From Flavobacteriaceae bacterium (lineage in GTDB: Bacteria; Bacteroidota; Bacteroidia; Flavobacteriales; Flavobacteriaceae), in NCBI GenBank assembly GCA_028280265.1, contig JANQMD010000024.1:54066-118065 (forward strand): a stretch of DNA of 64,000 nucleotides. Direction: 5' to 3'. The position numbers were made by a program, and so were the translations under genes. This document shows positions 19,449-29,246 of the stretch, piece after piece (position 1 is the stretch's first letter; every line of letters starts with the position of its first letter). The notes under the pieces were generated by a model. The model did not search any database and had not been told where the DNA came from. It was given only the letters and a program-made list of their open reading frames with translations.

Positions 19449-20915
19449 ATGAAAAAGCTTTTTTTTCTCCTTATTTTAGTACTCTTTATTCCAATTTTAT
19501 TTTTAGATTTTTATAAAGATGCTCATGTATTTGCCTATGTAGGAAAGGTAATTTTTGATGGAGGAGTCCCTTATGTTGACGCTTGGGATCATAAAGGAAT
19601 TACTTTGTATTTTATCAATGCAATGGGGTATGGAATCGTAGGATTTAAATCTTTGATAGGAATTCGTATTCTTGAATTCCTGCTTATTCTCTACACGTTT
19701 TTGCGTTTTTTCACCTTTGCTAGTAAAGAGTATTCAAAACTTATCGCTTACATAGCAGGAATTTTTGGACTTTTTACATTCAAATATTTTTTTGACGGAG
19801 GTAATTTAACCGAGGAGTATGGAACTCTTTTTAGTATTTTATCGGTTGTATTGCTGCTGAAGCAGAAAAAACGAACGATTGATTATGCTTTAGTAGGTGT
19901 TTTTTTAATCATTAACTTCACTATACGGGCCAATTTGATCTCTTTGTGGGTAGCCTTATTCCTCGTGTATATGTTTCAGCTTGTTACCAATAGAAATAAT
20001 TTTAAAACGATTCTAACCACTTTTTTAAAGATGGGATATGGAGCGATAACTTTCTCTCTTGGATTGCTGATATACATGCTAGCAACTAACAGTTTAAACT
20101 CATTTATAGAATCAGCATTTACATTTAATTTTTCGTATTCGAGTTCAGCAGAAACATCAGTCTTTTCATCTATATTAACTGTTATGAAGAGATATCATTT
20201 ATCAATTATATTATTATTAGGTCTTGTTGTCTCAGTCATAAGATTTTATAAAGATAAAAACCGATTTTTAGAGCTATTGTTAATTTTTTGGATTCCAATA
20301 GAGCTTTATTTTTCCAGTATTTCTCAGAAACTGTACGCGCATTATTTTCTAATGTGGGTGCCTATAATCATCTTTTCAATAGTTGTGATTCTATCAGAAA
20401 TTAAAGAGCGATTTCAAATTTCAAACTATAAAATTGTGATCGGAAGCTTATTACTATTCTTATCCTGTTATTATATTCCATTATATGGAAGTTTATTGGA
20501 CTGGAAAAGAGTGATTGTAAATAAGGAAAATAAGTACGAAAAGGTGGCTACATATGTGAATGATACGTATCCAGATGATTCAATGCTTGTCTGGGGAAAC
20601 TCTGCTGCTATCTATAATAAAACAAATAAAATAGCACCTGTTTCTTTTTTCTACCATTCATCTTTTAAATATAATACGGAATTGATCAGAGAAAAAATAA
20701 AAGATTTTACCAATGTTATTGAAAATAAAAAGCCTCAACTTATTATAGATACAAAGTTAAGGGGATTAGTGCAACTGGATCAATCTAACCTATCTACCAT
20801 CGATGAGTCTCAAATAAATAATTTGAAGAGATTTTTAAGAATTATAGAGACAGATTATGTAAGAAATGAAGAAAAGTATGGATACGTCTTTTATAAATTA
20901 AAGAAGGATGAGTAA
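19449..20915 (+). CDS. GT-C fold membrane glycosyltransferase (GT39/ArnT-like)
   Basis: A 488-residue polytopic protein with roughly ten hydrophobic segments. The first periplasmic loop has 'DAHVFAYVGKVIFDGGVPYVDAWDHKG', quoted here only for its acidic residues: an Asp at the loop start and the 'YxDxxDHKG' motif characteristic of bacterial GT39/GT83-like enzymes that use lipid-phosphate sugars. A soluble C-terminal domain follows after about residue 345. It pairs with the DPM1-like gene immediately upstream. It would add a side-branch sugar on the periplasmic face. Donor and acceptor are unknown. Confidence 0.68.
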   Translation: MKKLFFLLILVLFIPILFLDFYKDAHVFAYVGKVIFDGGVPYVDAWDHKGITLYFINAMGYGIVGFKSLIGIRILEFLLILYTFLRFFTFASKEYSKLIAYIAGIFGLFTFKYFFDGGNLTEEYGTLFSILSVVLLLKQKKRTIDYALVGVFLIINFTIRANLISLWVALFLVYMFQLVTNRNNFKTILTTFLKMGYGAITFSLGLLIYMLATNSLNSFIESAFTFNFSYSSSAETSVFSSILTVMKRYHLSIILLLGLVVSVIRFYKDKNRFLELLLIFWIPIELYFSSISQKLYAHYFLMWVPIIIFSIVVILSEIKERFQISNYKIVIGSLLLFLSCYYIPLYGSLLDWKRVIVNKENKYEKVATYVNDTYPDDSMLVWGNSAAIYNKTNKIAPVSFFYHSSFKYNTELIREKIKDFTNVIENKKPQLIIDTKLRGLVQLDQSNLSTIDESQINNLKRFLRIIETDYVRNEEKYGYVFYKLKKDE

Positions 20916-22302
20916 AATGAAAGTTTTTCTATTGATACAATCGGGTTATAGTGCCCGTAACTTTATTCTATCGGGATTCACAGATCACCCTGATTTTAAA
21001 TTTTCTATATGGTCAGATCAACAGTATATAAAAAATTATGATATTGAAAATCAGTTTGTAAGCCTTCCAAAATATGATTATCATACCAAAATAAATTTCT
21101 TACAACGAGTAAAAAATAGATCTGAAATATATTTTAACGTTAAGAGAACAAAAAATTCAAACTATCTATCTTATTTGGGAGGAATTAACCCCTCCAAAAA
21201 GATTCGTGTAAGACTACGAAATCTATTAATTCATTGGATTGCTAAGTTATATGCAAGTGAGAAAGGAATTCAGAAATTAGATATTCCTTTTCACAAGGCA
21301 GTTAGAAAAACATCTTATTATTTAAGTTGTAAGAAACAATTATTAGAAGAAAAACCATCGATTGTTTTTTGTACACACCAGAGAGCAAGTGTTGCTGTAG
21401 CTCCTATGTTGGCTGCTAGAGATTTAGGGATTAGAACAATTTGTTTTGTACATTCTTGGGACAATATTCCTAAAGGGGTACAGTTGGTGAAAGCGGACAG
21501 CTACTTTGTTTGGAGTGATTATATGAAAAACGAAATGCTACTTCATTATCCCTTCATCAATGAAAAAGATATCCTAGTTACAGGCACACCACAATTTTCA
21601 ATTTATTTTAAAGATAAGTTTAGACTTGAAAGAAGCACTTTTTTAAAAGAATTTAATTTAGATACTGAAAAAAAATATATTTTATTTACGGGTAATGATA
21701 GAACTTCGTCACCTAATGATCCTTATTACCTATCACATATTTGCGAAAGCTTAAAAAAGATTAATGAGCAAAATAATGATGCATACAGAATTTTGTTTAG
21801 ACCAAACCCTATTGATAGAAACGACAATTTTAATGATATACTAAAAGAACATTCTGATATTGTAATAGAACTTAAGCCTGAATGGTTTGGCGCCAAGAAT
21901 TTTTTTTGGAATAAAGGAGGACCAAGTGAAAAAGACATTACGTTATTAATGAATTCCATTCTTCATACAGAAATTGTTATTAATGTTGGGTCTACAGTAG
22001 CTATTGATGCTGCTATATTAGGAAAAACTACCTGTTGGATCAATTTTGAAATACCTAATAAGTACAAATGGTCAGTTAGAAAGGCGTATAATTACATACA
22101 TTTTAAGATCATAGAAGGATTTGAACCTGTTTTTTGGATTCAAAATCAAAATGATATCCAAGGTGTTTTGGAAGAAGCTTTGAAAAACCCTGAAAAAAAA
22201 CAAAAGGATAGGGATAAATGGGTAGAAAAAGTTGTAAAAACTCCAATAAATCTGACTAACGAGCGAATGTGGAATTTTTTGAATGAATCTCATGAAATTT
22301 AG
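20908..22302 (+). CDS. Putative GT-B glycosyl- or glycerophosphotransferase-like protein
   Basis: A 464-residue soluble protein. The central part 'CTHQRASVAVAPMLAARDLG' and 'VHSWDNIPKG' looks like the N-terminal Rossmann half of GT-B enzymes. A second half starts near 'ILVTGTPQF' and includes 'VGSTVAIDAAILGK', similar to the nucleotide-binding part of CDP-glycerol glycerophosphotransferases and UDP-GlcNAc 2-epimerase-like folds. I do not recognise a precise family. It overlaps both neighbours (8 nt and 20 nt), so it belongs to the polysaccharide operon. Confidence 0.55.
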   Translation: MSKMKVFLLIQSGYSARNFILSGFTDHPDFKFSIWSDQQYIKNYDIENQFVSLPKYDYHTKINFLQRVKNRSEIYFNVKRTKNSNYLSYLGGINPSKKIRVRLRNLLIHWIAKLYASEKGIQKLDIPFHKAVRKTSYYLSCKKQLLEEKPSIVFCTHQRASVAVAPMLAARDLGIRTICFVHSWDNIPKGVQLVKADSYFVWSDYMKNEMLLHYPFINEKDILVTGTPQFSIYFKDKFRLERSTFLKEFNLDTEKKYILFTGNDRTSSPNDPYYLSHICESLKKINEQNNDAYRILFRPNPIDRNDNFNDILKEHSDIVIELKPEWFGAKNFFWNKGGPSEKDITLLMNSILHTEIVINVGSTVAIDAAILGKTTCWINFEIPNKYKWSVRKAYNYIHFKIIEGFEPVFWIQNQNDIQGVLEEALKNPEKKQKDRDKWVEKVVKTPINLTNERMWNFLNESHEI

Positions 22303-23293
22303 TTTAATTGTCTGTACATACATGCGACCAAAAGCTTTGGTAGATCTACTAACATCTACTGGAGTACAGACGCTATATCCTCATGAAATTATTATTGTTG
22401 ATGGTTCCAATGATGAGTTAACCCAACAGATTCTTGAAAAAGAAGCATTTAAAAACCTACAGTATTTTAAAGTTTCGGAAGAGAACAGAGGGCTTACAAA
22501 GCAGAGAAATTTTGGAATTTCAAAAGTGAATCACGATATTGATCTTGTATGCTTTTTAGATGATGATATCATATTAGAGCCTACTTATTTTGAGAAGTTG
22601 ATCAGTACCTATGAAGAGTATCCAAATGCTGGTGGTGTAGGAGGCTATATTACAAATGAAGTATCATGGAGAGCAATTAGTGAAACAGCACCTGTTCAAT
22701 TTCACGAATACGAAATCGAAGGTTATGCAAGAAATTTAGGCAGCAGAAATGTATTACGAAAAAGGTTAGGATTATTACCAAATACACTGCCCTGTATTAT
22801 GCCAGAATTCTCAAATGGGTTCTCTGTTGGGAGTTTACCTCCCAGTGGTAACATCTATGTAGCTGAATACTTTATGGGAGGAGTCTCTTCCTTTAAAAAG
22901 GAAGTGGTTGATACCATTAAGTTTTCAGAATATTTTGAAGGCTATGGCTTGTATGAGGATTTGGAATATTGTTTACGGGTTTCTAGAACATATCAATTGT
23001 ATGTGAATACGGGGGCTAGGTTATCGCATTATCATGAGGAAGGAGGAAGACCCAACAAGTTTAAGTATGGTAAGATGGTGATGAGAAATGGCTGGTATGT
23101 GTGGAGAACAAAATATCCAAACCCCACACTGAATGCGAGGTTTAAATGGAATGTAATTGCATTGCTATTAATGACCATTCGATTTACAAACGTTTTTACC
23201 ACTTCAAAAAGAAAGGAAGCGTTGACAGAAGCATTGGGAAGAAAAATAGGTTGGTTGAGTTTGCTATTTAATAAACCAAGAGTTAGAAAATGA
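22283..23293 (+). CDS. Glycosyltransferase family 2
   Basis: A 336-residue GT2 enzyme with 'FSLIVCTYMRPKAL', 'IIVDGSNDEL', the metal site 'FLDDDIIL' and the catalytic-region motif 'GYGLYEDLEYCLRVS'. The GYxLYEDxE form is typical of bacterial GT2 proteins that transfer rhamnosyl-like sugars, although the donor cannot be assigned. Two starts are possible, ATG 22283 or ATG 22292, both within the end of the upstream gene. The C-terminus carries one hydrophobic stretch ('WNVIALLLMTIRF'). Confidence 0.8.
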   Translation: MNLMKFSLIVCTYMRPKALVDLLTSTGVQTLYPHEIIIVDGSNDELTQQILEKEAFKNLQYFKVSEENRGLTKQRNFGISKVNHDIDLVCFLDDDIILEPTYFEKLISTYEEYPNAGGVGGYITNEVSWRAISETAPVQFHEYEIEGYARNLGSRNVLRKRLGLLPNTLPCIMPEFSNGFSVGSLPPSGNIYVAEYFMGGVSSFKKEVVDTIKFSEYFEGYGLYEDLEYCLRVSRTYQLYVNTGARLSHYHEEGGRPNKFKYGKMVMRNGWYVWRTKYPNPTLNARFKWNVIALLLMTIRFTNVFTTSKRKEALTEALGRKIGWLSLLFNKPRVRK

Positions 23294-24408
23294 AATTCGC
23301 GATCATAACACACGTTGCTCACAAGTATCAAAACGATGCTTATTATGCATACGAGCCTTATGTTCGTGAGATGAATCTATGGCTTAAAAATGTTACAGAA
23401 ACAGCTGTTTTAGCTCCAATATCTGAAGATGAAATTACAGCGATAGATTCCAATTATACCACTAAGTTGCGTTTTATAAAATCACCCCCATTCAATTTAC
23501 TTGGAGTTCAAAATAAAATCATCAGTATTTTTAAAATTCCTTACATCATTGTTCAATTAGTGAGAGTTTTTTTGTGGACAGATCATATTCATTTACGCTG
23601 TCCAGGTAATATGGGGCTGTTGGGATGTTTGGTGCAGATCTTTTTCCCTTCAAAACCGAAAACAGTCAAATACGCAGGAAACTGGGACCCCAAAAGTAAG
23701 CAACCTCTGAGCTATCGATTTCAAAAATGGATTCTATCCAATACTTTTCTCACTAGAAATTGTAAAGTGCTTGTTTATGGAGAGTGGGAAAATCAGACCA
23801 AGAATATTGTTCCATTTTTTACAGCTACATATAGATCTGCTGACATAGAGGATGTCCCTGAGAGAAATCTAACAAAAGCCATAAAAGTACTTTTTGTAGG
23901 CGCATTTACGAAGAGTAAACAACCGATGCTGAGTGTAAAGTCTGTTCAAAAATTGAAGGAAGAAGGATATAACATTTCACTTCACATGTATGGAGAAGGA
24001 GAAGAGTACGAACAGGTAAAGAAATACATTGCTGACTTTCAATTGACAGACACCGTCTTTCTGTACGGAAATCAATCTAAAGAAGTTGTAAAGAAAGCCT
24101 TTCAAGAGAGTCATTTCCTTTTATTTGTGTCAAAGTCAGAGGGGTGGCCTAAAGTTGTGGCAGAGGCTATGTTTTGGAGTTGCTTGCCTATCTCTTCCTC
24201 GGTGTCGTGTATTCCCTTTATGTTAGATAATGGAAATAGAGGTACTTTAATTGGTGATAATAGCTCAGATACAATAGTTAGAGAATTAAAAAAATATATT
24301 GAAAATGTCGATTTATATACTCAACAAGTATCTAATGCCAAAAAGTGGTCACAAAAATATACATTAGACTTATTTGATTCTGAAATTTCAAAACTACTCG
24401 AATCTTGA
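23290..24408 (+). CDS. Glycosyltransferase family 4
   Basis: A 372-residue GT-B protein. The donor domain starts near 'KVLFVGAFTKSKQP', contains 'LHMYGEGEEYEQV', and ends with the EX7E-type signature 'SKSEGWPKVVAEAMFWSCLPI'. The N-terminal half has the acceptor loop 'RCPGNMGLLGCL'. It joins its neighbours by 4-nt overlaps (ATGA at the start; TTGA at the end, where the next gene starts on TTG). The sugar it adds is unknown. Confidence 0.82.
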   Translation: MKFAIITHVAHKYQNDAYYAYEPYVREMNLWLKNVTETAVLAPISEDEITAIDSNYTTKLRFIKSPPFNLLGVQNKIISIFKIPYIIVQLVRVFLWTDHIHLRCPGNMGLLGCLVQIFFPSKPKTVKYAGNWDPKSKQPLSYRFQKWILSNTFLTRNCKVLVYGEWENQTKNIVPFFTATYRSADIEDVPERNLTKAIKVLFVGAFTKSKQPMLSVKSVQKLKEEGYNISLHMYGEGEEYEQVKKYIADFQLTDTVFLYGNQSKEVVKKAFQESHFLLFVSKSEGWPKVVAEAMFWSCLPISSSVSCIPFMLDNGNRGTLIGDNSSDTIVRELKKYIENVDLYTQQVSNAKKWSQKYTLDLFDSEISKLLES

Positions 24409-25478
24409 GTAACCTAAAAGTCATACAAATAGTGGATTCCTCCAATGTAGGCGGTACAGAAGTATTAGCTGTAAACATTTCTAATGCTTTGGTTGATAGA
24501 AATGTAGAGTCTCATTTATGTGTTACTAGACAGGAAGGAGCATTGAAATCAATGACCTTAGATTCAGTAGGCTATATTTTTTTGAATAAAAAATCTACGC
24601 TTGATCTCAAAGCAATACTGAAATTAAGAAGGTATATAAAAAAACATGAGATTGATATTTTACACGCACATTCCTCGTCTTATTTTATTGCTACGTGTAT
24701 CAAAATTTTAATCCCTAGAGTTAGAATTATTTGGCATGACCACTATGGAAAAAGTGAGTTTCTAAAAAAAGGCAGCCGGTTTTCAATCATTGTATGCTCA
24801 GTATTTTTTAGAGGTGTGATTGCAGTCAATTCAAAATTACTCTCGTGGTGCAAGGAAAATTTATTTGTAAGAAATTGCCAATACTTACAAAATTTCCCAG
24901 TGTTTATAGATCTGAAAGAAACCACAACCTTATCTGGAAAAGAGGGCAAAAGAGTTGTTCAGATTGCTGGATTCAGGGATCAAAAAGATCACTTAACCTC
25001 ATTAAAAGGATTTAAAAGAGCTATAGAGACCCATCCAGAATGGACACTACACCTTATCGGTAAAACATATAACGACGCATATTACAAAAAGGTACTAGAT
25101 TATATATCTAATAACCATCTTAACAATCGTGTATTTTTATACGGCTTAAGAACTGATATAAAGCATATTGTGTCTCAGTCTTCAATAGGAGTTTTATCCT
25201 CCAAATCTGAAGGACTCCCTATATCACTTCTAGAATATGGTTTAGGGAGATTACCAGTAGTTGTGACAAATGTTGGAGAGTGTGGTAGGGTAGTTCGTGA
25301 TGGACATGTTTTAGTCCCGGCAGAAGATCCAGAAGCCTTTTCAAAGGCGCTATCATACCTCATAGAAAATGAAGGCGAACGCCATAGGATATCAAACGAT
25401 TTTTCTCAACTGGTAGCTAAAGAATATACTTTAGATGCTTTTTTAGATAAATTAATCGAAATTTACACCGAAAAATAA
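24405..25478 (+). CDS. Glycosyltransferase family 4
   Basis: A 357-residue GT-B enzyme: N-terminal 'VDSSNVGGTEVLAVNIS' glycine loop, 'DILHAHSSSYFI', and the C-terminal 'SKSEGLPISLLEYGLGRLPVV' signature. The only workable start is TTG at 24405, within the preceding stop codon; no ATG precedes the first conserved strand. A 54-bp gap follows before the polymerase gene, one of the few gaps in the locus. Confidence 0.83.
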   Translation: MSNLKVIQIVDSSNVGGTEVLAVNISNALVDRNVESHLCVTRQEGALKSMTLDSVGYIFLNKKSTLDLKAILKLRRYIKKHEIDILHAHSSSYFIATCIKILIPRVRIIWHDHYGKSEFLKKGSRFSIIVCSVFFRGVIAVNSKLLSWCKENLFVRNCQYLQNFPVFIDLKETTTLSGKEGKRVVQIAGFRDQKDHLTSLKGFKRAIETHPEWTLHLIGKTYNDAYYKKVLDYISNNHLNNRVFLYGLRTDIKHIVSQSSIGVLSSKSEGLPISLLEYGLGRLPVVVTNVGECGRVVRDGHVLVPAEDPEAFSKALSYLIENEGERHRISNDFSQLVAKEYTLDAFLDKLIEIYTEK

Positions 25479-25532
25479 ACTTGTTTTAGGGGCATAGTGA
25501 TTAAATTAGTCATCAATCTAGAATAGTAACTT

Positions 25533-26855
25533 TTGTTAGACTTCATAAAAGAAAATAAACTCCTTGTAATTGGCATCCATATGGTCATTGGTTATGCTGC
25601 TACATTTAGTTTTTTTAGATCACCATATGCCTACCTTGTTCTAGCAATTGCCATAGGGGTTGTTGTTTTTTCTCAAAACAAAAATGAAGAAGCTTTTTTT
25701 ATGGCTGCTTTTCTGGTGGGTGTAGAAGTTTTCTTACGAATGATACGTGCTGCACCTCTATTTGAAATAGGGAAATATAGTGTCATAGTTCTACTGGCTC
25801 TAGGGCTTATTTTAGGCCCGACCCGGCAAAAGCTAACCATTGTTTATGTTTTGTATTTATTGTTACTCTCACTGGGAATTGTATTAACAGAAGTTCCTGA
25901 GGGACAATCACTGAGAAAATCGATAGTATTTAATTTAAGTGGTCCTTTTATGTTAGGAGTTTGTGCCATCTATTTTTACAAGAGAAGAATCACTTTAGAT
26001 CAACTTTATGATGCACTTTTCATGGCTCTGCTACCTATTTTTTCAATGATTACTTACATGTACTTTCGAACACCCGATTTAAAAGAAATTGTCTTTGGAG
26101 GGGTATCTCTAGGGGAAACGTCTGGTGGTTTTGGCCCCAATCAAGTAGCAACCACCATTGGGTTTGGAGTATTTATCGTAGCACTATATATTCTTACTAA
26201 AAGAAAACTAACAGGATATATTTTCTTTGACGCTTTAATATTAGCATATTTCACATATAGAGGATTGCTTACTTTTTCAAGAGGAGGCATTATTACGGGA
26301 GCTGTTGCCATGGTTGTGTTGGCATTTTTTTATTTTTTGCACAAGAGGAGTTTTAAAAAGATTGCGCAGTTTGTAGCCATCTCCTCAATTTTTGTTTTAG
26401 GAATATGGCTTTACACTTCAGATATTACTGGAGGTATGATCTACAACAGATATACTGGGAGAAACGCAAGTGGTATTAAAAAACAAGATGCATCTTCTGG
26501 TCGTTTAAAACTGATTACCACCCAGTTTGAAGGGTTTCAAAATGCTCCATTGTTTGGAATTGGAGTAGGGAATGGAAAGTATCAAAGACAGTTAAGAGGA
26601 GAACATACAGCGGCTTCGCACAACGAAGTAACAAGGCTCTTTGAAGAGCATGGTGTTATAGGTTTGATTATGTTTTTAATCTTAATTACCGTACCTCTAA
26701 GCCATTTCTACAAGTCCAATAATTTTAGGCGAGGCTTCTTAGTTGCTTTCTTTATTTTTTGGTTTCTCACAATTAATCACTCTGCAATGAGAGTGGCCTT
26801 CCCAGGTTTTATATACGGATTATCCCTACTGAATATCAAACTGGAGGATGAGTAA
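25533..26855 (+). CDS. O-antigen polymerase/ligase-like membrane protein (Wzy_C/WaaL family)
   Basis: A 440-residue polytopic protein with about eleven hydrophobic segments and one large periplasmic loop before the last helices. The loop includes 'SGRLKLITTQFEGFQNAPLF', 'GIGVGNG' and 'ASHNEVTRLFEEHGVIG', the hallmark H-N-E-E-G pattern of the Wzy_C/WaaL family. It most likely polymerises lipid-linked repeat units in the periplasm; a ligase role is possible. The start is TTG 25533, which yields a short cytoplasmic N-terminus before the first helix. Confidence 0.82.
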   Translation: MLDFIKENKLLVIGIHMVIGYAATFSFFRSPYAYLVLAIAIGVVVFSQNKNEEAFFMAAFLVGVEVFLRMIRAAPLFEIGKYSVIVLLALGLILGPTRQKLTIVYVLYLLLLSLGIVLTEVPEGQSLRKSIVFNLSGPFMLGVCAIYFYKRRITLDQLYDALFMALLPIFSMITYMYFRTPDLKEIVFGGVSLGETSGGFGPNQVATTIGFGVFIVALYILTKRKLTGYIFFDALILAYFTYRGLLTFSRGGIITGAVAMVVLAFFYFLHKRSFKKIAQFVAISSIFVLGIWLYTSDITGGMIYNRYTGRNASGIKKQDASSGRLKLITTQFEGFQNAPLFGIGVGNGKYQRQLRGEHTAASHNEVTRLFEEHGVIGLIMFLILITVPLSHFYKSNNFRRGFLVAFFIFWFLTINHSAMRVAFPGFIYGLSLLNIKLEDE

Positions 26856-27858
26856 AAGTATTTTATACATAGGAAATAATTTAGAGAAGCATACTGGTTA
26901 TGCCACGGCGATGGGAACATTGAGTAATTGTCTAAAACGGGAAGGTTACACAGTATACTTATCATCTGACAAAAAGAGTAAATTACTTAGGTTGTTAGAC
27001 ATGTGTTTTTCTCTCTTGAAACATCATCACAAGGTTGATTATGTCATCATAGACACATTCAGCACCTATAGTTTTTACTTTTCTTTTATCACCTCTCAGC
27101 TTTGTAGAATACTGAGGAAAAAGTATATTCCGTTTTTACATGGAGGGAATTTACCGTACCGTCTGAAAAAATCACCTTTGTTGAGTAAAATGATTTTTGA
27201 TAATTCCTATAAGAATGTAGCTCCTTCAAATTATCTGAAAACGGCATTTGAGGAAAGAGATTTTCCTACAGGATACATTCCCAATATCCTTGACATTGAG
27301 AATTATACATTTAAAAAGAGAGAGCGTTTATCTCCTAAAATTCTTTGGGTAAGAGCCTTTAAGCATCTATACAATCCTATGATGGCAATTGAAGTACTTT
27401 TGGAAGTGAAAAAAGAATTTCCCAATGCATCATTGTGTATGATAGGACCAGAGAAGGACGATTCTTATAATCTTGTAAAAACGAGAATTGAAAATGAAAA
27501 CCTAGAGTCTTCTGTGCAACTAACAGGAGTTATGAAACCTAAGGATTGGCATAAAAAATCAGAGGAGTTTGATATTTTTATCAATACGACGAATTTTGAC
27601 AATACACCTGTGAGTGTCATGGAGGCTATGGCCTTGGGTTTATCTATTGTAAGTACCAATGTAGGAGGTCTACCCTTTTTAATTGAAGATGGGAAAGATG
27701 GATTTTTAGTTGAAAAAAATAATCCAGATAGTATGGCAGAAACTATTATAAAACTAATTGAAAACCCTCCTATAAATATAATTATGAATGCAAAAATTAA
27801 AGCAGAGTCTTTTGCATGGAGTAATATAAAGCCAATGTGGATTAATTTATTAAAATAA
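26848..27858 (+). CDS. Glycosyltransferase family 4
   Basis: A 336-residue GT-B protein: 'NNLEKHTGYATAMGTLSN' at the N-terminus, 'FLHGGNLPYRL' in the acceptor domain and, in the donor domain, 'CMIGPEKDDS' and 'NTTNFDNTPVSVMEAMALG'. The last contains the expected Glu pair of the EX7E motif. It overlaps the polymerase gene by 8 nt and the PaaK-like gene by 1 nt. Confidence 0.8.
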   Translation: MSKSILYIGNNLEKHTGYATAMGTLSNCLKREGYTVYLSSDKKSKLLRLLDMCFSLLKHHHKVDYVIIDTFSTYSFYFSFITSQLCRILRKKYIPFLHGGNLPYRLKKSPLLSKMIFDNSYKNVAPSNYLKTAFEERDFPTGYIPNILDIENYTFKKRERLSPKILWVRAFKHLYNPMMAIEVLLEVKKEFPNASLCMIGPEKDDSYNLVKTRIENENLESSVQLTGVMKPKDWHKKSEEFDIFINTTNFDNTPVSVMEAMALGLSIVSTNVGGLPFLIEDGKDGFLVEKNNPDSMAETIIKLIENPPINIIMNAKIKAESFAWSNIKPMWINLLK

Positions 27859-29246
27859 TGACAAAACTCAGAATTATATATGATTCATCTCCATTGTTTG
27901 TGCAGAACTTTCTTATCAGCGCCTATGGATATTATTGGAAAAACAGAAGATTTGGAGGTAATTTTAAAAAACAGGTTTTAGAGTTTAAGTCTAGAGAAAA
28001 GTTTTCAAATGAAGAATGGACTAAGTATCAAACATTAGAATTAAGAAAGTTATTAATTCATTCTTTTGAAACAGTTCCATATTACAATAGTTTATATAAA
28101 GATTGTGGTTTCAAGAAGAAGGATTTTTTAAAGTTTACAATTAAAGACATAAAAGAGTTACCATATCTTGAAAAGGAGGCTTTAAGAAAGTATGGAACTT
28201 CAAGTTTACTATCGTCAAAAAGAAGTAGAGGTAAATTTTACTCAAGTAGTGGTAGTACAGGAACTCCTACAAGTATTTTTCTCTCTAAAGATGTTCACAG
28301 AAAATGGAGTGCGTTGTATGAAGCAAGAGTAAGGAACTGGGCAGGAGTTCATTATAAAATGAGAAGAGGTATGATTGGAGGAAGAGAAATTTTGAAAGAT
28401 TCTAATGCATCTGCACCTTTTTACAGAATCAATAGAGCAGAAAATCAAGTTTATTTTTCTGCGTACCACATTTCAAAATCAACATTTAAAAGTTATCTTG
28501 AGGGTATAGAAAAGAAAAAAATAGATTATATGGTTGGTTATGCAAAAAGTAATTTTTTTTTAGCTGGACTATTTGTTGAGAATAACATCAAAATTCCTTT
28601 AAAAGCTGTATTGTGTTCCAGTGAAATTCTTACTGATGAAATGAGAGAAACATTTTTTAAGGCATATGGCTGTAAAACATTTAATGCTTACAGTGGGGTA
28701 GAAGCCTGTGGTTTAATTTCTGAGAATCTTTTTGGAGACTTTCTTTTTAGCCCTGATTCAGGTATTCTTGAAGTTATCAATGAAAAAGGATTCGATGTTA
28801 GTTATGGTGAAGAAGGAGAAGTTGTATCTACAGGTTTTTTTAATTACGATCAACCCCTTATAAGGTATAGAATTGGAGATAGACTAAAACTATCCCAAAA
28901 TCAGAAAACAAAGTCTGGATTATCAATGCCTAAAGTTGAGAAAATTGAGGGGAGAGTTGAAGATGTTTTGAAAACTAGAGACGGTAGAAAAATAGTAAGC
29001 CTTTATAAAATATTCATTGGAATAAAAGGAATAAAGCTGTCTCAAGTTATTCAGTACAACTATCATAATTATGAAATAAAAATAGTAATTGATAAGCTAT
29101 TTGATGATAAAGATCAAGAGACAATAAGAAATAGATTTATTAATAGAATTGATTCTAATTCAAAAGTTAAAATTAATATCGTTGACGATATTCCTAAAAC
29201 CAAATCAGGTAAGTATAAACAGACTATTTCTTTATTAGATGAATAA
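27858..29246 (+). CDS. PaaK/CapK-like adenylating enzyme (ANL superfamily)
   Basis: A 462-residue ANL-type protein with the AMP-binding P-loop 'YSSSGSTGTPTS', 'NAYSGVEACGLIS', 'PLIRYRIGDRL' and a C-terminal Lys in 'PKTKSGKYKQ', the typical adenylation lysine. Homologues in capsule loci are called CapK. Phenylacetate-CoA ligase itself is slightly shorter and belongs to a catabolic operon. Here it may activate an organic acid for decoration of the glycan, a function that would fit with the MaoC and GNAT genes upstream. The substrate is unknown. Confidence 0.78.
   Translation: MTKLRIIYDSSPLFVQNFLISAYGYYWKNRRFGGNFKKQVLEFKSREKFSNEEWTKYQTLELRKLLIHSFETVPYYNSLYKDCGFKKKDFLKFTIKDIKELPYLEKEALRKYGTSSLLSSKRSRGKFYSSSGSTGTPTSIFLSKDVHRKWSALYEARVRNWAGVHYKMRRGMIGGREILKDSNASAPFYRINRAENQVYFSAYHISKSTFKSYLEGIEKKKIDYMVGYAKSNFFLAGLFVENNIKIPLKAVLCSSEILTDEMRETFFKAYGCKTFNAYSGVEACGLISENLFGDFLFSPDSGILEVINEKGFDVSYGEEGEVVSTGFFNYDQPLIRYRIGDRLKLSQNQKTKSGLSMPKVEKIEGRVEDVLKTRDGRKIVSLYKIFIGIKGIKLSQVIQYNYHNYEIKIVIDKLFDDKDQETIRNRFINRIDSNSKVKINIVDDIPKTKSGKYKQTISLLDE

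Noticed and set aside
27858..29246. Calling the ANL protein phenylacetate-CoA ligase PaaK.
   Set aside because: No other phenylacetate catabolic gene is near and the position in a glycan operon points to the CapK-type group.
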